Source: Priapulus caudatus (taxonomy: Eukaryota > Priapulida > Priapulimorpha > Priapulimorphida > Priapulidae). Taken from it: a stretch of 26,169 bases of DNA. Both the position numbers and the translations under genes were made by a program. Where the stretch lies: assembly GCF_000485595.1 (NCBI RefSeq), contig NW_014577434.1:173843-200011 (forward strand), read 5' to 3'. Below the pieces are notes generated by a model. That model worked only from the letters and a program-made list of their open reading frames with translations. It did no database searches and was not told the origin of the DNA. Shown in pieces: positions 22,925 to 26,169 of this stretch (position 1 is its first letter; the number at the start of each line of letters is the position of its first letter).

Positions 22925-25724
22925 CTATCTATCAATCTATTTATGAGAGGTATACAGAAGAAGTTGATTCATATGTCTTATTTTTAAATCTTGTATCTGT
23001 ACTGCTGTTGCAGGTCTCTGCGTGCACAGTGGGAGAAGATCGCTGTGAGCCTGCAAGAAGCTGGATCCAGTCTTTCCGCTTCCAGCCAACAATGGAGCTC
23101 ATTTTCCACAAATGTAGATCAGTTCAGACGCACCCTACAGTCAGTGCAGGACAATCTGACTCTGCAGCTGCGTCCCACCCTAGAGGAAAAGCGCACACAG
23201 CTTCAGACTCACATGGTACGTAGTGAAGGGGATTTTCAGTGTAAACATATATACCTTCACTATAGTCATTCTAAGTACCAGGGGCCGGTTTCACGAAGCG
23301 TAATTAAGTCCTTAATCATGATTAACTTCCCGTACTTAAATTTAAGTGACTGTTTCACGAAGCGTAATTAACTTCATTAATTGGTATTTAGTCATTCTAA
23401 GTACCAGAGTAGCAAGCGTGGCACACTAAAGTAGTGTTAATAAAGACTACCAAAGTCAGTCTTGTAACATCATGAATGAATGTCATTAAAGTTTTGTTTG
23501 CTCTTTATTGAATAAAACAAAATCACGTCGATGCATGAGCAGCATTAATTGCGTGTTTGTTTTTTGTGGCCATTGTTCATAAAATTCCATATTCTATTTG
23601 CAGACGTTTCATCATGAACTGCTGGCAGAGCAGCACATGCTTGATAGTCTAAACAAGAGAGCAGCTGAAATGAAGCAGACGGAGGCTGTCGATGAAGTTG
23701 CAGCAAAGTACACTGCCCTCTGCCAGGAGTCTGAGGTACTACCTTTCTCTCCATCGCAATTATAATAATGACACCACATGGACCATGGAGTTTCATTATC
23801 CATGCAAGGCTGACATCAGGCATGTAAGGTGCTCTAATAGAGACAAGCATCTGTGCCTTGGCCCAATGATTGCATTTTACTTATGTTCGTTTATTTGTAC
23901 TTTTACAGGAGCTACGCAGCAAATATGCACGGTTTGTACAGGACCATGAGGCTTTCAACGAGTGTACGCATAACTGCCAGCGCAATCTGCACGAGGTAGC
24001 AAACGTTCTGACCGCCTACTCAGGAGTATCCGGTGACGTACACACCCTGCAAACACGACTTGATAAACTGAAGGTTAGTCAGTTATGCAGTTGCTAAATA
24101 AATAATAAATAAGGAAGCCAATAGCTCAACATAGTAGAAGGCTGAACATGAATGTTGACTTTTGTAAAAAAGTTTAAGTATCTCAGGCTTAAAGGTAATT
24201 GTTAATGCTTATTTATCTGCAGGAACAGTCTAGTCAGATCACGGACCTTAAGCAGTCTGCAAAGAAAGTTTCGGAGATGCAGGATTCTGTCCTCCAGGGG
24301 ACAGCACCTGCTGGGTGGGAGTCTTTACAGGCTGAGGCAAGACATGCTGACAAACAGTGCAATGAGTATGAAGCAGAGCTGAACGAGTCTATCAACAAAT
24401 TAAATGGTAAGTAAAAGTAGATTGGGGCTTATCTGGTTATCTTCTGTTTTAATATAAGTATTACTTGTTCTTGTATTATCGCATGATCATAATGATAATG
24501 TGCAATAATAAACACCATTAAACTAATCTGAATAGCAACTACTTGCAAGATATAGTGTGAAGGCCTCTGATTAATTTACCAATATTTGAAGGTGGAATAG
24601 TGTAGGCGATTCTCAGGAAACGTTTATGGTTTCAGTTTTGATATCACTGTGGCAAACATACAATGCAGAGAATGATCGCTTGAACAATAGTCTGGAGGAC
24701 TGTGTAAGTCAGTGCAGTGCTGTACAGCTGCAGCCTAGCATGGACACCAAGCAGCACGCCCTCTCCACCCTACAGGTAAGTACCACTTGATGGCACAGGA
24801 GTTGAAAATGCTAGCAGAAATCTCTATTAATGTTGAATTCACGTTTTCTCGGCAGATATGTTAATTCCAAGATGATTTGGTGCCGAGATATATTTGGCAG
24901 CTATTTTTTGCTATTCCCCATGGTCAGTACTGATGGTTCACCGAGTCTTATCATGTATTCCCAGGCTCTGGAAACTAATGCAAAAGACATCAAGACGGCA
25001 ATTGGACACCTGCAGGAAAAGTCGCTAGACCTCGTCTTGACTGGTGCTGATGCGCACATCACTGAGACCACTACCCAGCTAGTGACAAAGCAAGAGTCAG
25101 TGTCGGCCATGGTCTCCGAACTCGTCAACAACTGGAACAAGTATGTTGTTATGAGTCAGTGTAAATTGTTCGGCAGTGTCTGACTAAAGACGGTAAACTG
25201 ACTGTTCTTTTGGTGTCAGATAAAGGTGATTAGATCATCGGTTACGTGTTAGGAGCATACTAGCAGTGCCCCATCGTTTGTTTTCAGGTATGTGGCAGCC
25301 CATCGCAATTACGAGGAGATGTTTGCCTTGCTTGAACAGTGGGTCAGTGTTGCAGAGGTGACACTAGACTCTTGTCAGCCAGATACTACCGACACCGAGA
25401 CACTGGTCCAGGAGAAACTAGCCAAGTGCCAGGTATTTTTTTGCAATGAGAGGGACCTTGACCTTAGTCCGTTATGCACAAGATGTCAGGTCATTGCTAT
25501 AGCCATGGATATATGAAATTGGGGAAATGTGAATGAGCCATAATTGATATTCCTTTTGTAATTACTAACTCTGTGATTTCTATTTGACAGACTATTATGA
25601 ATGAGAAGATGGAGAAAGAACCTACAATGGCTTCTCTCCTGGTGGAGGGAGAAGCACTGTTTGCATCAACAAGCCCTCAAGGCAGAGAGACGGTCAATCA
25701 TCAGATGAACACGCTCAGACAGAG
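3845..25724 (+). CDS. Giant spectrin-repeat protein, nesprin-like; 27 internal exons, gene open at both window ends
   Basis: Twenty-seven exons can be chained with AG acceptors, GT donors and fully consistent phases, giving about 1,684 codons with no stop. The product is almost wholly amphipathic helix rich in E, Q, L, K, A and S, with Trp at the spacing expected for three-helix spectrin repeats of about 105-110 residues, so about 15 repeats. There is no signal peptide, membrane segment, actin-binding CH domain, EF-hand, SH3 or KASH end in the window; those would lie outside. Recurring blocks such as [37 protein letters not shown] and [17 protein letters not shown], and the L-x-E-K-x-x-L/T-Q motif, recall nesprin rods, which link the nuclear envelope to the cytoskeleton. 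Dystonin/MACF, dystrophin or another giant spectrin-family rod remain alternatives. Spectrin-repeat nature is secure; the nesprin assignment is moderate. Confidence 0.85.
4230..4380 (+). CDS. Spectrin gene exon 2 of window
   Basis: The acceptor is ctacatttcag and the donor is GTATGT. It enters in phase 1 and leaves in phase 2. The sequence contains the Pro-rich stretch [15 protein letters not shown], probably an extended loop between helices, because it interrupts otherwise helical text. A short CACG-type microsatellite follows in the intron. Confidence 0.85.
4415..4472. repeat. CACG/CATG microsatellite
   Basis: A short run of GCACGCAC and GCATGCAT units sits in the intron after spectrin exon 2. 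It causes overlapping spurious ORFs on both strands. Confidence 0.9.
4667..4862 (+). CDS. Spectrin gene exon 3 of window
   Basis: A strong polypyrimidine acceptor (tgtctttttttcag) precedes it, and the donor is GTTCGT. It enters in phase 2 and leaves in phase 0, with 65 full codons. [15 protein letters not shown] is a clear helix with the Trp used in spectrin-repeat packing, followed by [13 protein letters not shown] Pro-containing turn ([10 protein letters not shown]) then separates helices. Confidence 0.88.
5012..5212 (+). CDS. Spectrin gene exon 4 of window
   Basis: This 67-codon phase 0-0 exon has acceptor tgttcgggcag and donor GTACGC. It reads [19 protein letters not shown] and later [13 protein letters not shown], ending MIENWK. 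The two Trp residues sit where spectrin helix A and C tryptophans are expected. Confidence 0.88.
5458..5577 (+). CDS. Spectrin gene exon 5 of window
   Basis: This 40-codon phase 0-0 exon has acceptor caacgttttacag and donor GTATGG. It begins [19 protein letters not shown] and ends STYIEELM. It is helix without Trp, completing the repeat begun in the previous exon. Confidence 0.85.
5578..5929 (+). other. Intron between spectrin exons 5 and 6
   Basis: AT-rich intron sequence without a visible repeat, exon or RNA gene. Confidence 0.7.
5930..6140 (+). CDS. Spectrin gene exon 6 of window
   Basis: The acceptor is ttactgttacag and the donor is GTATGT. It enters in phase 0 and leaves in phase 1, encoding 70 codons that include [20 protein letters not shown], a repeat helix with its Trp. 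It is the last exon before a 7.4-kb intron that contains the whole of CTHRC1-like copy 2. Its phase-1 end matches exon 7, although that exon is 7.4 kb away. Confidence 0.88.
6205..7931 (+). repeat. Segment B (interspersed repeat plus flank), interrupted by the 533-bp element
   Basis: It begins tttttagctcatctg, carries a palindrome-like ctgacgtagtcag, CCGTCC-rich sequence and AGGTCAAAGGTCA-type blocks, and ends at cacttgtt. It matches 12063-13203 over about 1.1 kb. I recognise its start as like a family of TTTAGCTCA-C/T-CTGA repeats found in invertebrate genomes, from memory only. No protein of a transposon is encoded. Confidence 0.75.
6222..6754. mobile_element. 533-bp non-autonomous element with perfect 15-bp inverted repeats
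   Basis: CAGGGGCGTAGCCAG at 6222-6236 is the exact reverse complement of 6740-6754. The element is flanked by direct repeats ATCTG (6217-6221 and 6755-6759), and removing it rejoins the B sequence ctcatctgacgtagtcag seen uninterrupted at 12070. CAGGGGCG-type ends are common in hAT-like MITEs, but a 5-bp target duplication is not the 8 bp expected of hAT, so the superfamily is left open. There is no transposase frame. Confidence 0.88.
7932..8242. other. Start of the right duplication unit, no feature seen
   Basis: This stretch lies between the end of segment B and the 3' UTR of CTHRC1-like copy 2. I see no open frame, repeat or RNA gene. Confidence 0.6.
8243..8248 (-). promoter_or_regulatory. 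Polyadenylation signal AATAAA for CTHRC1-like copy 2
   Basis: A minus-strand AATAAA lies about 150 bases past the TAA of exon 5, a normal 3' UTR length. The 3' UTR would therefore cover roughly 8220-8398. Confidence 0.55.
8399..8559 (-). CDS. CTHRC1: CTHRC1-like copy 2, exon 5: end of C-terminal domain and stop
   Basis: The acceptor is gtctgctttacag, entry is in phase 1 as the exon 4 donor requires, and the exon has 52 codons then TAA. Landmarks are [20 protein letters not shown], then [18 protein letters not shown]. Human CTHRC1 ends in GLCEGI, GLVDVAIWVGTC and GWNSVSRIIIEEL, so this is the conserved C-terminus, including two of the six domain cysteines. It is intact. The equivalent exon of copy 1 should lie left of the window. 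Confidence 0.87.
8755..9090. repeat. Pyrimidine-rich tract, right copy
   Basis: About 330 bases consist almost wholly of C and T (GA-rich on the minus strand), in intron 4 of CTHRC1-like copy 2. The open plus-strand frames here (Ser/Leu/Phe/Pro only) are artefacts of composition. Confidence 0.9.
9122..9331 (-). pseudogene. CTHRC1: CTHRC1-like copy 2, exon 4: broken
   Basis: The exon is 210 bases against 208. It reads correctly through [13 protein letters not shown] and SIDGT, then an extra base gives TTACCCAA followed by TGA. The acceptor and the GTATGT donor are kept. Confidence 0.75.
9505..9563 (-). pseudogene. CTHRC1: CTHRC1-like copy 2, exon 3: broken
   Basis: The exon is 59 bases against 61. 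Two one-base losses (in an AA run and a GGG run, read on the minus strand) shift the frame and bring in a TAA. Both splice sites are kept. Confidence 0.72.
9649..10243. mobile_element. Same MITE-like element, copy 2
   Basis: The inverted repeats are at 9649-9682 and 10210-10243, with the same flanks and interior as the element at 862-1459. It entered before the segment was duplicated. Confidence 0.8.
10553..10672 (-). pseudogene. CTHRC1: CTHRC1-like copy 2, exon 2: broken collagen exon
   Basis: The exon is 120 bases against 122 in copy 1. A missing base in the first Pro codons takes the Gly-X-Y register out of frame after CAQG, and a second missing base lies near the 3' part. The acceptor and the AC|GTAAAG donor are kept. 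Confidence 0.75.
11638..11677. repeat. Perfect 16-bp hairpin, copy 2
   Basis: Stem and loop are identical to the hairpin at 2869-2908, in the same place relative to exon 1 of CTHRC1-like copy 2. Confidence 0.8.
11750..11836 (-). CDS. CTHRC1: CTHRC1-like copy 2, exon 1: signal peptide
   Basis: It encodes the same 29 residues as copy 1, with the same CAG|GTAAGT donor. No change disturbs the frame, so copy 2 could still start translation. Confidence 0.75.
12063..13203 (+). repeat. Segment B', second copy
   Basis: It matches B without the 533-bp insert and without about 60 bases of CCGTCC-rich sequence near the start. Bases 12070-12105 carry the diagnostic variants of the truncated copy at 3294 (gacgaagtcagatg), not those of B (gacgtagtcaggtg). 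It contains the triple direct repeat ggtcaaaggtcaaaggtca. Confidence 0.78.
13251..13352. repeat. Compound microsatellite (CT)n(AT)n(GT)n
   Basis: Runs of CT, then AT, then GT/GC-GT follow one another just after segment B' ends, at the right edge of the duplicated region. Confidence 0.95.
13554..13696 (+). CDS. Spectrin gene exon 7 of window
   Basis: The acceptor is tttgtgcatgtgcag and the donor is GTACAG. It enters in phase 1, as required by exon 6, and leaves in phase 0. It encodes [19 protein letters not shown] followed by [14 protein letters not shown], a classic spectrin helix A with W-x-x-x-x-x-L spacing. Confidence 0.88.
13837..14029. mobile_element. 193-bp MITE with long inverted repeats and telomere-like core
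   Basis: Positions 13843-13867 are the exact reverse complement of 13997-14021 (25 bp; ctccattaggagtgttccc start), with imperfect outer ends (GGTGATA and GGCTAACG). It is flanked by the direct repeat gttttcttgg at 13827-13836 and 14030-14039, consistent with an 8-10 bp target duplication. The interior has an AT run, ggttagggttagggtt (13942-13957) and CATTAAT repeats. It lies in the intron between spectrin exons 7 and 8. Confidence 0.88.
14316..14489 (+). CDS. Spectrin gene exon 8 of window
   Basis: This 58-codon phase 0-0 exon has acceptor gtggcttgtacgcag. It starts [17 protein letters not shown] and ends ATKLEWLLK. The donor is weak (GTTATA). A second phase-compatible donor (GAG|gtgcta at 14534/14535) would add 15 codons, so the 3' border is the least certain in the chain. 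Confidence 0.72.
14490..14829 (+). other. Intron between spectrin exons 8 and 9
   Basis: AT-rich; its first 87 bases stay open in the exon 8 frame before a stop, which leaves an alternative donor possible. I see nothing else. Confidence 0.6.
14830..14973 (+). CDS. Spectrin gene exon 9 of window
   Basis: This 48-codon phase 0-0 exon has acceptor gatgggtattacag and donor GTATGC. It reads [20 protein letters not shown], then an acidic loop ([13 protein letters not shown]). The D-W-L near the helix end matches spectrin helix A. Confidence 0.87.
15220..15384 (+). CDS. Spectrin gene exon 10 of window
   Basis: This 55-codon phase 0-0 exon has acceptor taccgttaccaacag and donor GTACGT. It encodes [20 protein letters not shown] and ends CMQSSK, which is helices B and C of a repeat. 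It contains several CG dinucleotides. Confidence 0.86.
15578..15775. repeat. CCAGCCAACCATCCAT minisatellite
   Basis: About 200 bases of CCAT, CCAG and CCAA tetranucleotide units lie in the intron between spectrin exons 10 and 11. Pro/Ser/Gln (plus) and Trp/Leu/Gly (minus) frames over it are not genes. Confidence 0.92.
15882..16037 (+). CDS. Spectrin gene exon 11 of window
   Basis: This 52-codon phase 0-0 exon has acceptor cacgtgtcgtag and donor [24 protein letters not shown] is a textbook helix A (W-L plus a second Trp), followed by [14 protein letters not shown]. Confidence 0.88.
16302..16622 (+). CDS. Spectrin gene exon 12 of window (GC-rich)
   Basis: This 107-codon phase 0-0 exon, about one repeat long, has acceptor tgacttctcttgcag and donor GTAGGC. 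It contains [20 protein letters not shown] and [17 protein letters not shown]. Codon choice is strikingly rich in GCG, CGC and GAC compared with neighbouring exons. The CAG-rich stretches encode Gln runs. Confidence 0.88.
16857..17009 (+). CDS. Spectrin gene exon 13 of window
   Basis: This 51-codon phase 0-0 exon has acceptor gattgcttcattgcag and donor GTGAGT. It reads [20 protein letters not shown] and ends YELLDSAIK, which is helices B and C. The following intron holds a CA-rich array of about 500 bp. Confidence 0.87.
17167..17671. repeat. CA/CACG/CATG array of about 500 bp
   Basis: Mixed CACA, CACG and CATG units fill the intron before spectrin exon 14 and end about 40 bases before its acceptor. 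It is open in several frames on both strands (His/Thr/Arg, or Cys/Val), all artefacts. Confidence 0.95.
17711..18202 (+). CDS. Spectrin gene exon 14 of window (longest exon)
   Basis: This 164-codon phase 0-0 exon has acceptor acgtctgtttacag and donor GTAATT. It spans one and a half repeats: [15 protein letters not shown] (helix A), a loop with [13 protein letters not shown], then [19 protein letters not shown] and [12 protein letters not shown]. The block ending in [20 protein letters not shown] closely parallels other segment ends in this gene ([16 protein letters not shown]). That regularity is the main reason for suggesting a nesprin-type rod. Confidence 0.9.
18203..18717 (+). other. Intron with a 50-bp (AT)n run
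   Basis: The intron between spectrin exons 14 and 15 is strongly AT-rich, with an (AT)n microsatellite at about 18495-18540. No other feature is seen. Confidence 0.8.
18718..19023 (+). CDS. Spectrin gene exon 15 of window
   Basis: This 102-codon phase 0-0 exon has acceptor tttccattgttacag and donor GTACGA. It starts [18 protein letters not shown] and includes [19 protein letters not shown], ending IELRLARLQ. It carries the C-terminal helices of one repeat and helix A of the next. Confidence 0.9.
19024..19464 (+). other. Intron between spectrin exons 15 and 16
   Basis: AT-rich sequence in which I see no repeat, exon or RNA gene. Confidence 0.7.
19465..19788 (+). CDS. Spectrin gene exon 16 of window
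   Basis: This 108-codon phase 0-0 exon has acceptor cttttgttttcag and donor GTAAGT. Key text is [20 protein letters not shown], then [16 protein letters not shown] and [13 protein letters not shown]. It is about one spectrin repeat long, offset relative to the repeat border. Confidence 0.9.
19987..20127 (+). CDS. Spectrin gene exon 17 of window
   Basis: This 47-codon phase 0-0 exon has acceptor tgtgtgatgtcag and donor GTAAGC. It encodes [20 protein letters not shown] and [11 protein letters not shown], which is helices B and C. Confidence 0.85.
20334..20498 (+). CDS. Spectrin gene exon 18 of window
   Basis: This 55-codon phase 0-0 exon has acceptor ttataatttgcag and donor GTAGGT. It begins [20 protein letters not shown] and ends EQMQAQLQ. 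It forms helix A and the start of helix B. Confidence 0.87.
20640..20758 (+). CDS. Spectrin gene exon 19 of window
   Basis: The acceptor is ctcttaataacag and the donor is GTAGGT. It enters in phase 0 and leaves in phase 2. It ends [13 protein letters not shown], and the helix continues directly into exon 20 (SLRAQWE), so the 2.3-kb intron splits one helix. Confidence 0.88.
20784..21040. mobile_element. 257-bp foldback element
   Basis: The end at 20784-20803 (attgcttgtttcccctttac) matches the reverse complement of 21021-21040 at 19 of 20 bases. The interior is A-rich. No clear target duplication is visible. It lies just after spectrin exon 19. Confidence 0.65.
21067..21273 (+). pseudogene. 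Possible THAP zinc-finger remnant (68 codons)
   Basis: The frame contains [17 protein letters not shown], which resembles the second half of a THAP domain, where C-S-x-H-F follows the paired Cys and provides zinc and DNA contacts. The Trp (PVSWKDTG) is also present. The first C-x2-4-C pair and the AVPTIF-like end are not seen, so it is at best a fragment. THAP domains occur in P-element-like transposases as well as host factors. Chance resemblance is possible. Confidence 0.35.
21541..21601. repeat. 61-bp direct repeat, left of the CACG array
   Basis: It starts gaatctcaataaacatatta and recurs at 22475-22535 with one or two changes. The pair brackets the CACG array. Confidence 0.85.
21604..22390. 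repeat. CACG-rich array of about 780 bp with higher-order units
   Basis: CACG, CATG and CGTGTACGT units repeat with a higher-order period marked by gtgtacgtgcacacgcacgc and by two near-identical blocks around 21780-21930 and 22130-22280. Long frames of His/Thr/Arg (plus) and Cys/Val/Arg (minus, up to 375 codons) are compositional. Confidence 0.95.
22475..22535. repeat. 61-bp direct repeat, right of the CACG array
   Basis: This is the partner of 21541-21601, in the same orientation. Confidence 0.85.
22886..22943. repeat. (CTAT)n microsatellite
   Basis: About 14 CTAT/TTAT units lie in the intron, 70 bases before spectrin exon 20. Confidence 0.95.
23014..23215 (+). CDS. Spectrin gene exon 20 of window
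   Basis: The acceptor is actgctgttgcag and the donor is GTACGT. It enters in phase 2, completing the Arg begun in exon 19, and leaves in phase 0. It encodes [16 protein letters not shown], then [17 protein letters not shown] and [12 protein letters not shown]. Confidence 0.9.
23282..23388. mobile_element. 107-bp insertion flanked by 19-bp direct repeats
   Basis: tagtcattctaagtaccag occurs at 23263-23281 and 23389-23407. The insert starts GGGCCGGTTTCACGAAGCG and carries tttcacgaagcgtaatta twice (about 23289 and 23353). Its start resembles GGGGCCGGTTTCAC ends of common invertebrate MITEs, as I recall them, but the matching inverted end is missing. Confidence 0.6.
23604..23735 (+). CDS. Spectrin gene exon 21 of window
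   Basis: This 44-codon phase 0-0 exon has acceptor attctatttgcag and donor GTACTA. It encodes [20 protein letters not shown] and ends [12 protein letters not shown]. Confidence 0.85.
23909..24073 (+). CDS. Spectrin gene exon 22 of window
   Basis: This 55-codon phase 0-0 exon has acceptor ttgtacttttacag and donor GTTAGT. It begins [20 protein letters not shown] and ends [10 protein letters not shown]. Tyr replaces the usual helix A Trp. Confidence 0.87.
24223..24406 (+). CDS. Spectrin gene exon 23 of window
   Basis: The acceptor is ttatttatctgcag and the donor is GTAAGT. It enters in phase 0 and leaves in phase 1. It contains [18 protein letters not shown] and [14 protein letters not shown], ending NESINKLN. 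Confidence 0.87.
24669..24775 (+). CDS. Spectrin gene exon 24 of window
   Basis: This is the shortest exon of the series. It enters in phase 1 and leaves in phase 0, with donor GTAAGT. The acceptor (aaacatacaatgcag) is poor in pyrimidines. It encodes [18 protein letters not shown] and ends KQHALSTLQ. Phase agreement on both sides supports it. Confidence 0.8.
24965..25140 (+). CDS. Spectrin gene exon 25 of window
   Basis: The acceptor is tcatgtattcccag and the donor is GTATGT. It enters in phase 0 and leaves in phase 2. It encodes [20 protein letters not shown] and ends VSELVNNWN, and the terminal Trp helix runs into exon 26. Confidence 0.87.
25288..25432 (+). CDS. Spectrin gene exon 26 of window
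   Basis: The acceptor is cgtttgttttcag. It enters in phase 2 and leaves in phase 0. The donor GTATTT is sub-optimal. It contains [19 protein letters not shown], a helix A, then [10 protein letters not shown]. Confidence 0.85.
25591..25724 (+). CDS. Spectrin gene exon 27 of window (last visible)
   Basis: The acceptor is tttctatttgacag and the donor is GTCAGT. It enters in phase 0 and leaves in phase 2. It ends [20 protein letters not shown], parallel to the G-R blocks in exons 14 and 19. A minisatellite begins only about 13 bases past the donor, and the gene continues beyond the window. Confidence 0.85.
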
Positions 25725-25737
25725 GTCAGTGTCACAC

Positions 25738-26169
25738 ATGATGCTACCTCACTCACTCACATGATGCTGCCTCACTCACTCACATGATGCTGCCTCACTC
25801 ACTCACATGATGCTGCCTCACTCACTCACATGATGCTGCCTCACTCACTCACATGATGCTGCCTCACTCACTCACATGATGCTGCCTCACTCACATGATG
25901 CTGCCTCACTCACATGATGCTGCCTCACTCACTCACATGATGCTGCCTCACTCACATGATGCTGCCTCACTCACATGATGCTGCCTCACTCACTCACATG
26001 ATGCTGCCTCACTCACTCACATGATGCTGCCTCACTCACATGATGCTGCCTCACTCACTCACATGATGCTGCCTCACTCACTCACATGATGCTGCCTCAC
26101 TCACTCACATGATGCTGCCTCACTCACTCACATGATGCTGCTTCACTCACACACATGATGCTGCTTCAC
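25738..26169. repeat. 23/19-bp minisatellite running off the window
   Basis: Units starting atgatgctgcctcactcac, either 23 bp (two extra CACT-type steps) or 19 bp (one fewer), are repeated about 20 times with very little divergence. The array starts 13 bases past the donor of spectrin exon 27. Confidence 0.95.

Noticed and set aside
1-26169. CRISPR array, bacterial operon, phage, tRNA or rRNA genes
   Set aside because: The repeats are microsatellites and minisatellites without spacers, genes are split by GT-AG introns, and I saw no tRNA- or rRNA-like sequence.

Overview
This is eukaryotic, almost certainly invertebrate metazoan, genomic DNA. Short exons with consistent GT-AG borders are separated by introns of a few hundred bases to 7.4 kb, and the introns are full of microsatellites, minisatellites and small inverted-repeat transposons. 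There is no operon structure. A telomere-type TTAGGG motif lies in one intron. The species cannot be placed from the sequence.

Two genes are present. (1) The plus strand carries an internal stretch of a giant spectrin-repeat gene, open at both window ends. I resolve 27 consecutive exons from 3845 to 25724, about 5.05 kb of coding sequence and 1,684 codons, or roughly 15 spectrin repeats. Every exon is open in one frame and all 26 junction phases agree (20 are phase 0). The helical text, with recurring GR-x-x-I ... L-R-x-x-W blocks, most resembles nesprin (SYNE/Msp300) rods; that identity is an inference. (2) The minus strand carries a CTHRC1-like gene (collagen triple helix repeat containing 1) nested antisense in the introns of the spectrin gene. 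It has a signal peptide exon, an exon with exactly 12 Gly-X-Y triplets, and three exons for the C-terminal CTHRC1 domain. It occurs twice. Copy 1 (339-3065) is intact in its four visible exons, and its last exon would lie left of the window. Copy 2 (8399-11836) has all five exons and a polyadenylation signal, but exons 2-4 carry one-base indels that destroy the frame.

The layout is as follows. 1-3293 is CTHRC1-like copy 1 with its introns. 3294-6204 holds spectrin exons 1-6. 6205-7931 is a repeated segment (B) split by a 533-bp inverted-repeat element. 7932-12062 is CTHRC1-like copy 2. 12063-13203 is the second copy of B. 13554-20758 holds spectrin exons 7-19. 20759-23013 is a repeat-stuffed intron with a 780-bp CACG array and a possible THAP zinc-finger remnant. 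23014-25724 holds spectrin exons 20-27. 25738-26169 is a 19/23-bp minisatellite that starts just after a splice donor.

The two CTHRC1-like copies look like the result of an approximately 8.8-kb tandem duplication that originally included spectrin exons 1-6. The second set of host exons was then lost, apparently by recombination between 46-bp direct repeats. Because exon 6 ends in phase 1 and exon 1 needs phase 2, that loss would have restored the host reading frame. This history is inferred from the sequence; an assembly artefact remains possible.
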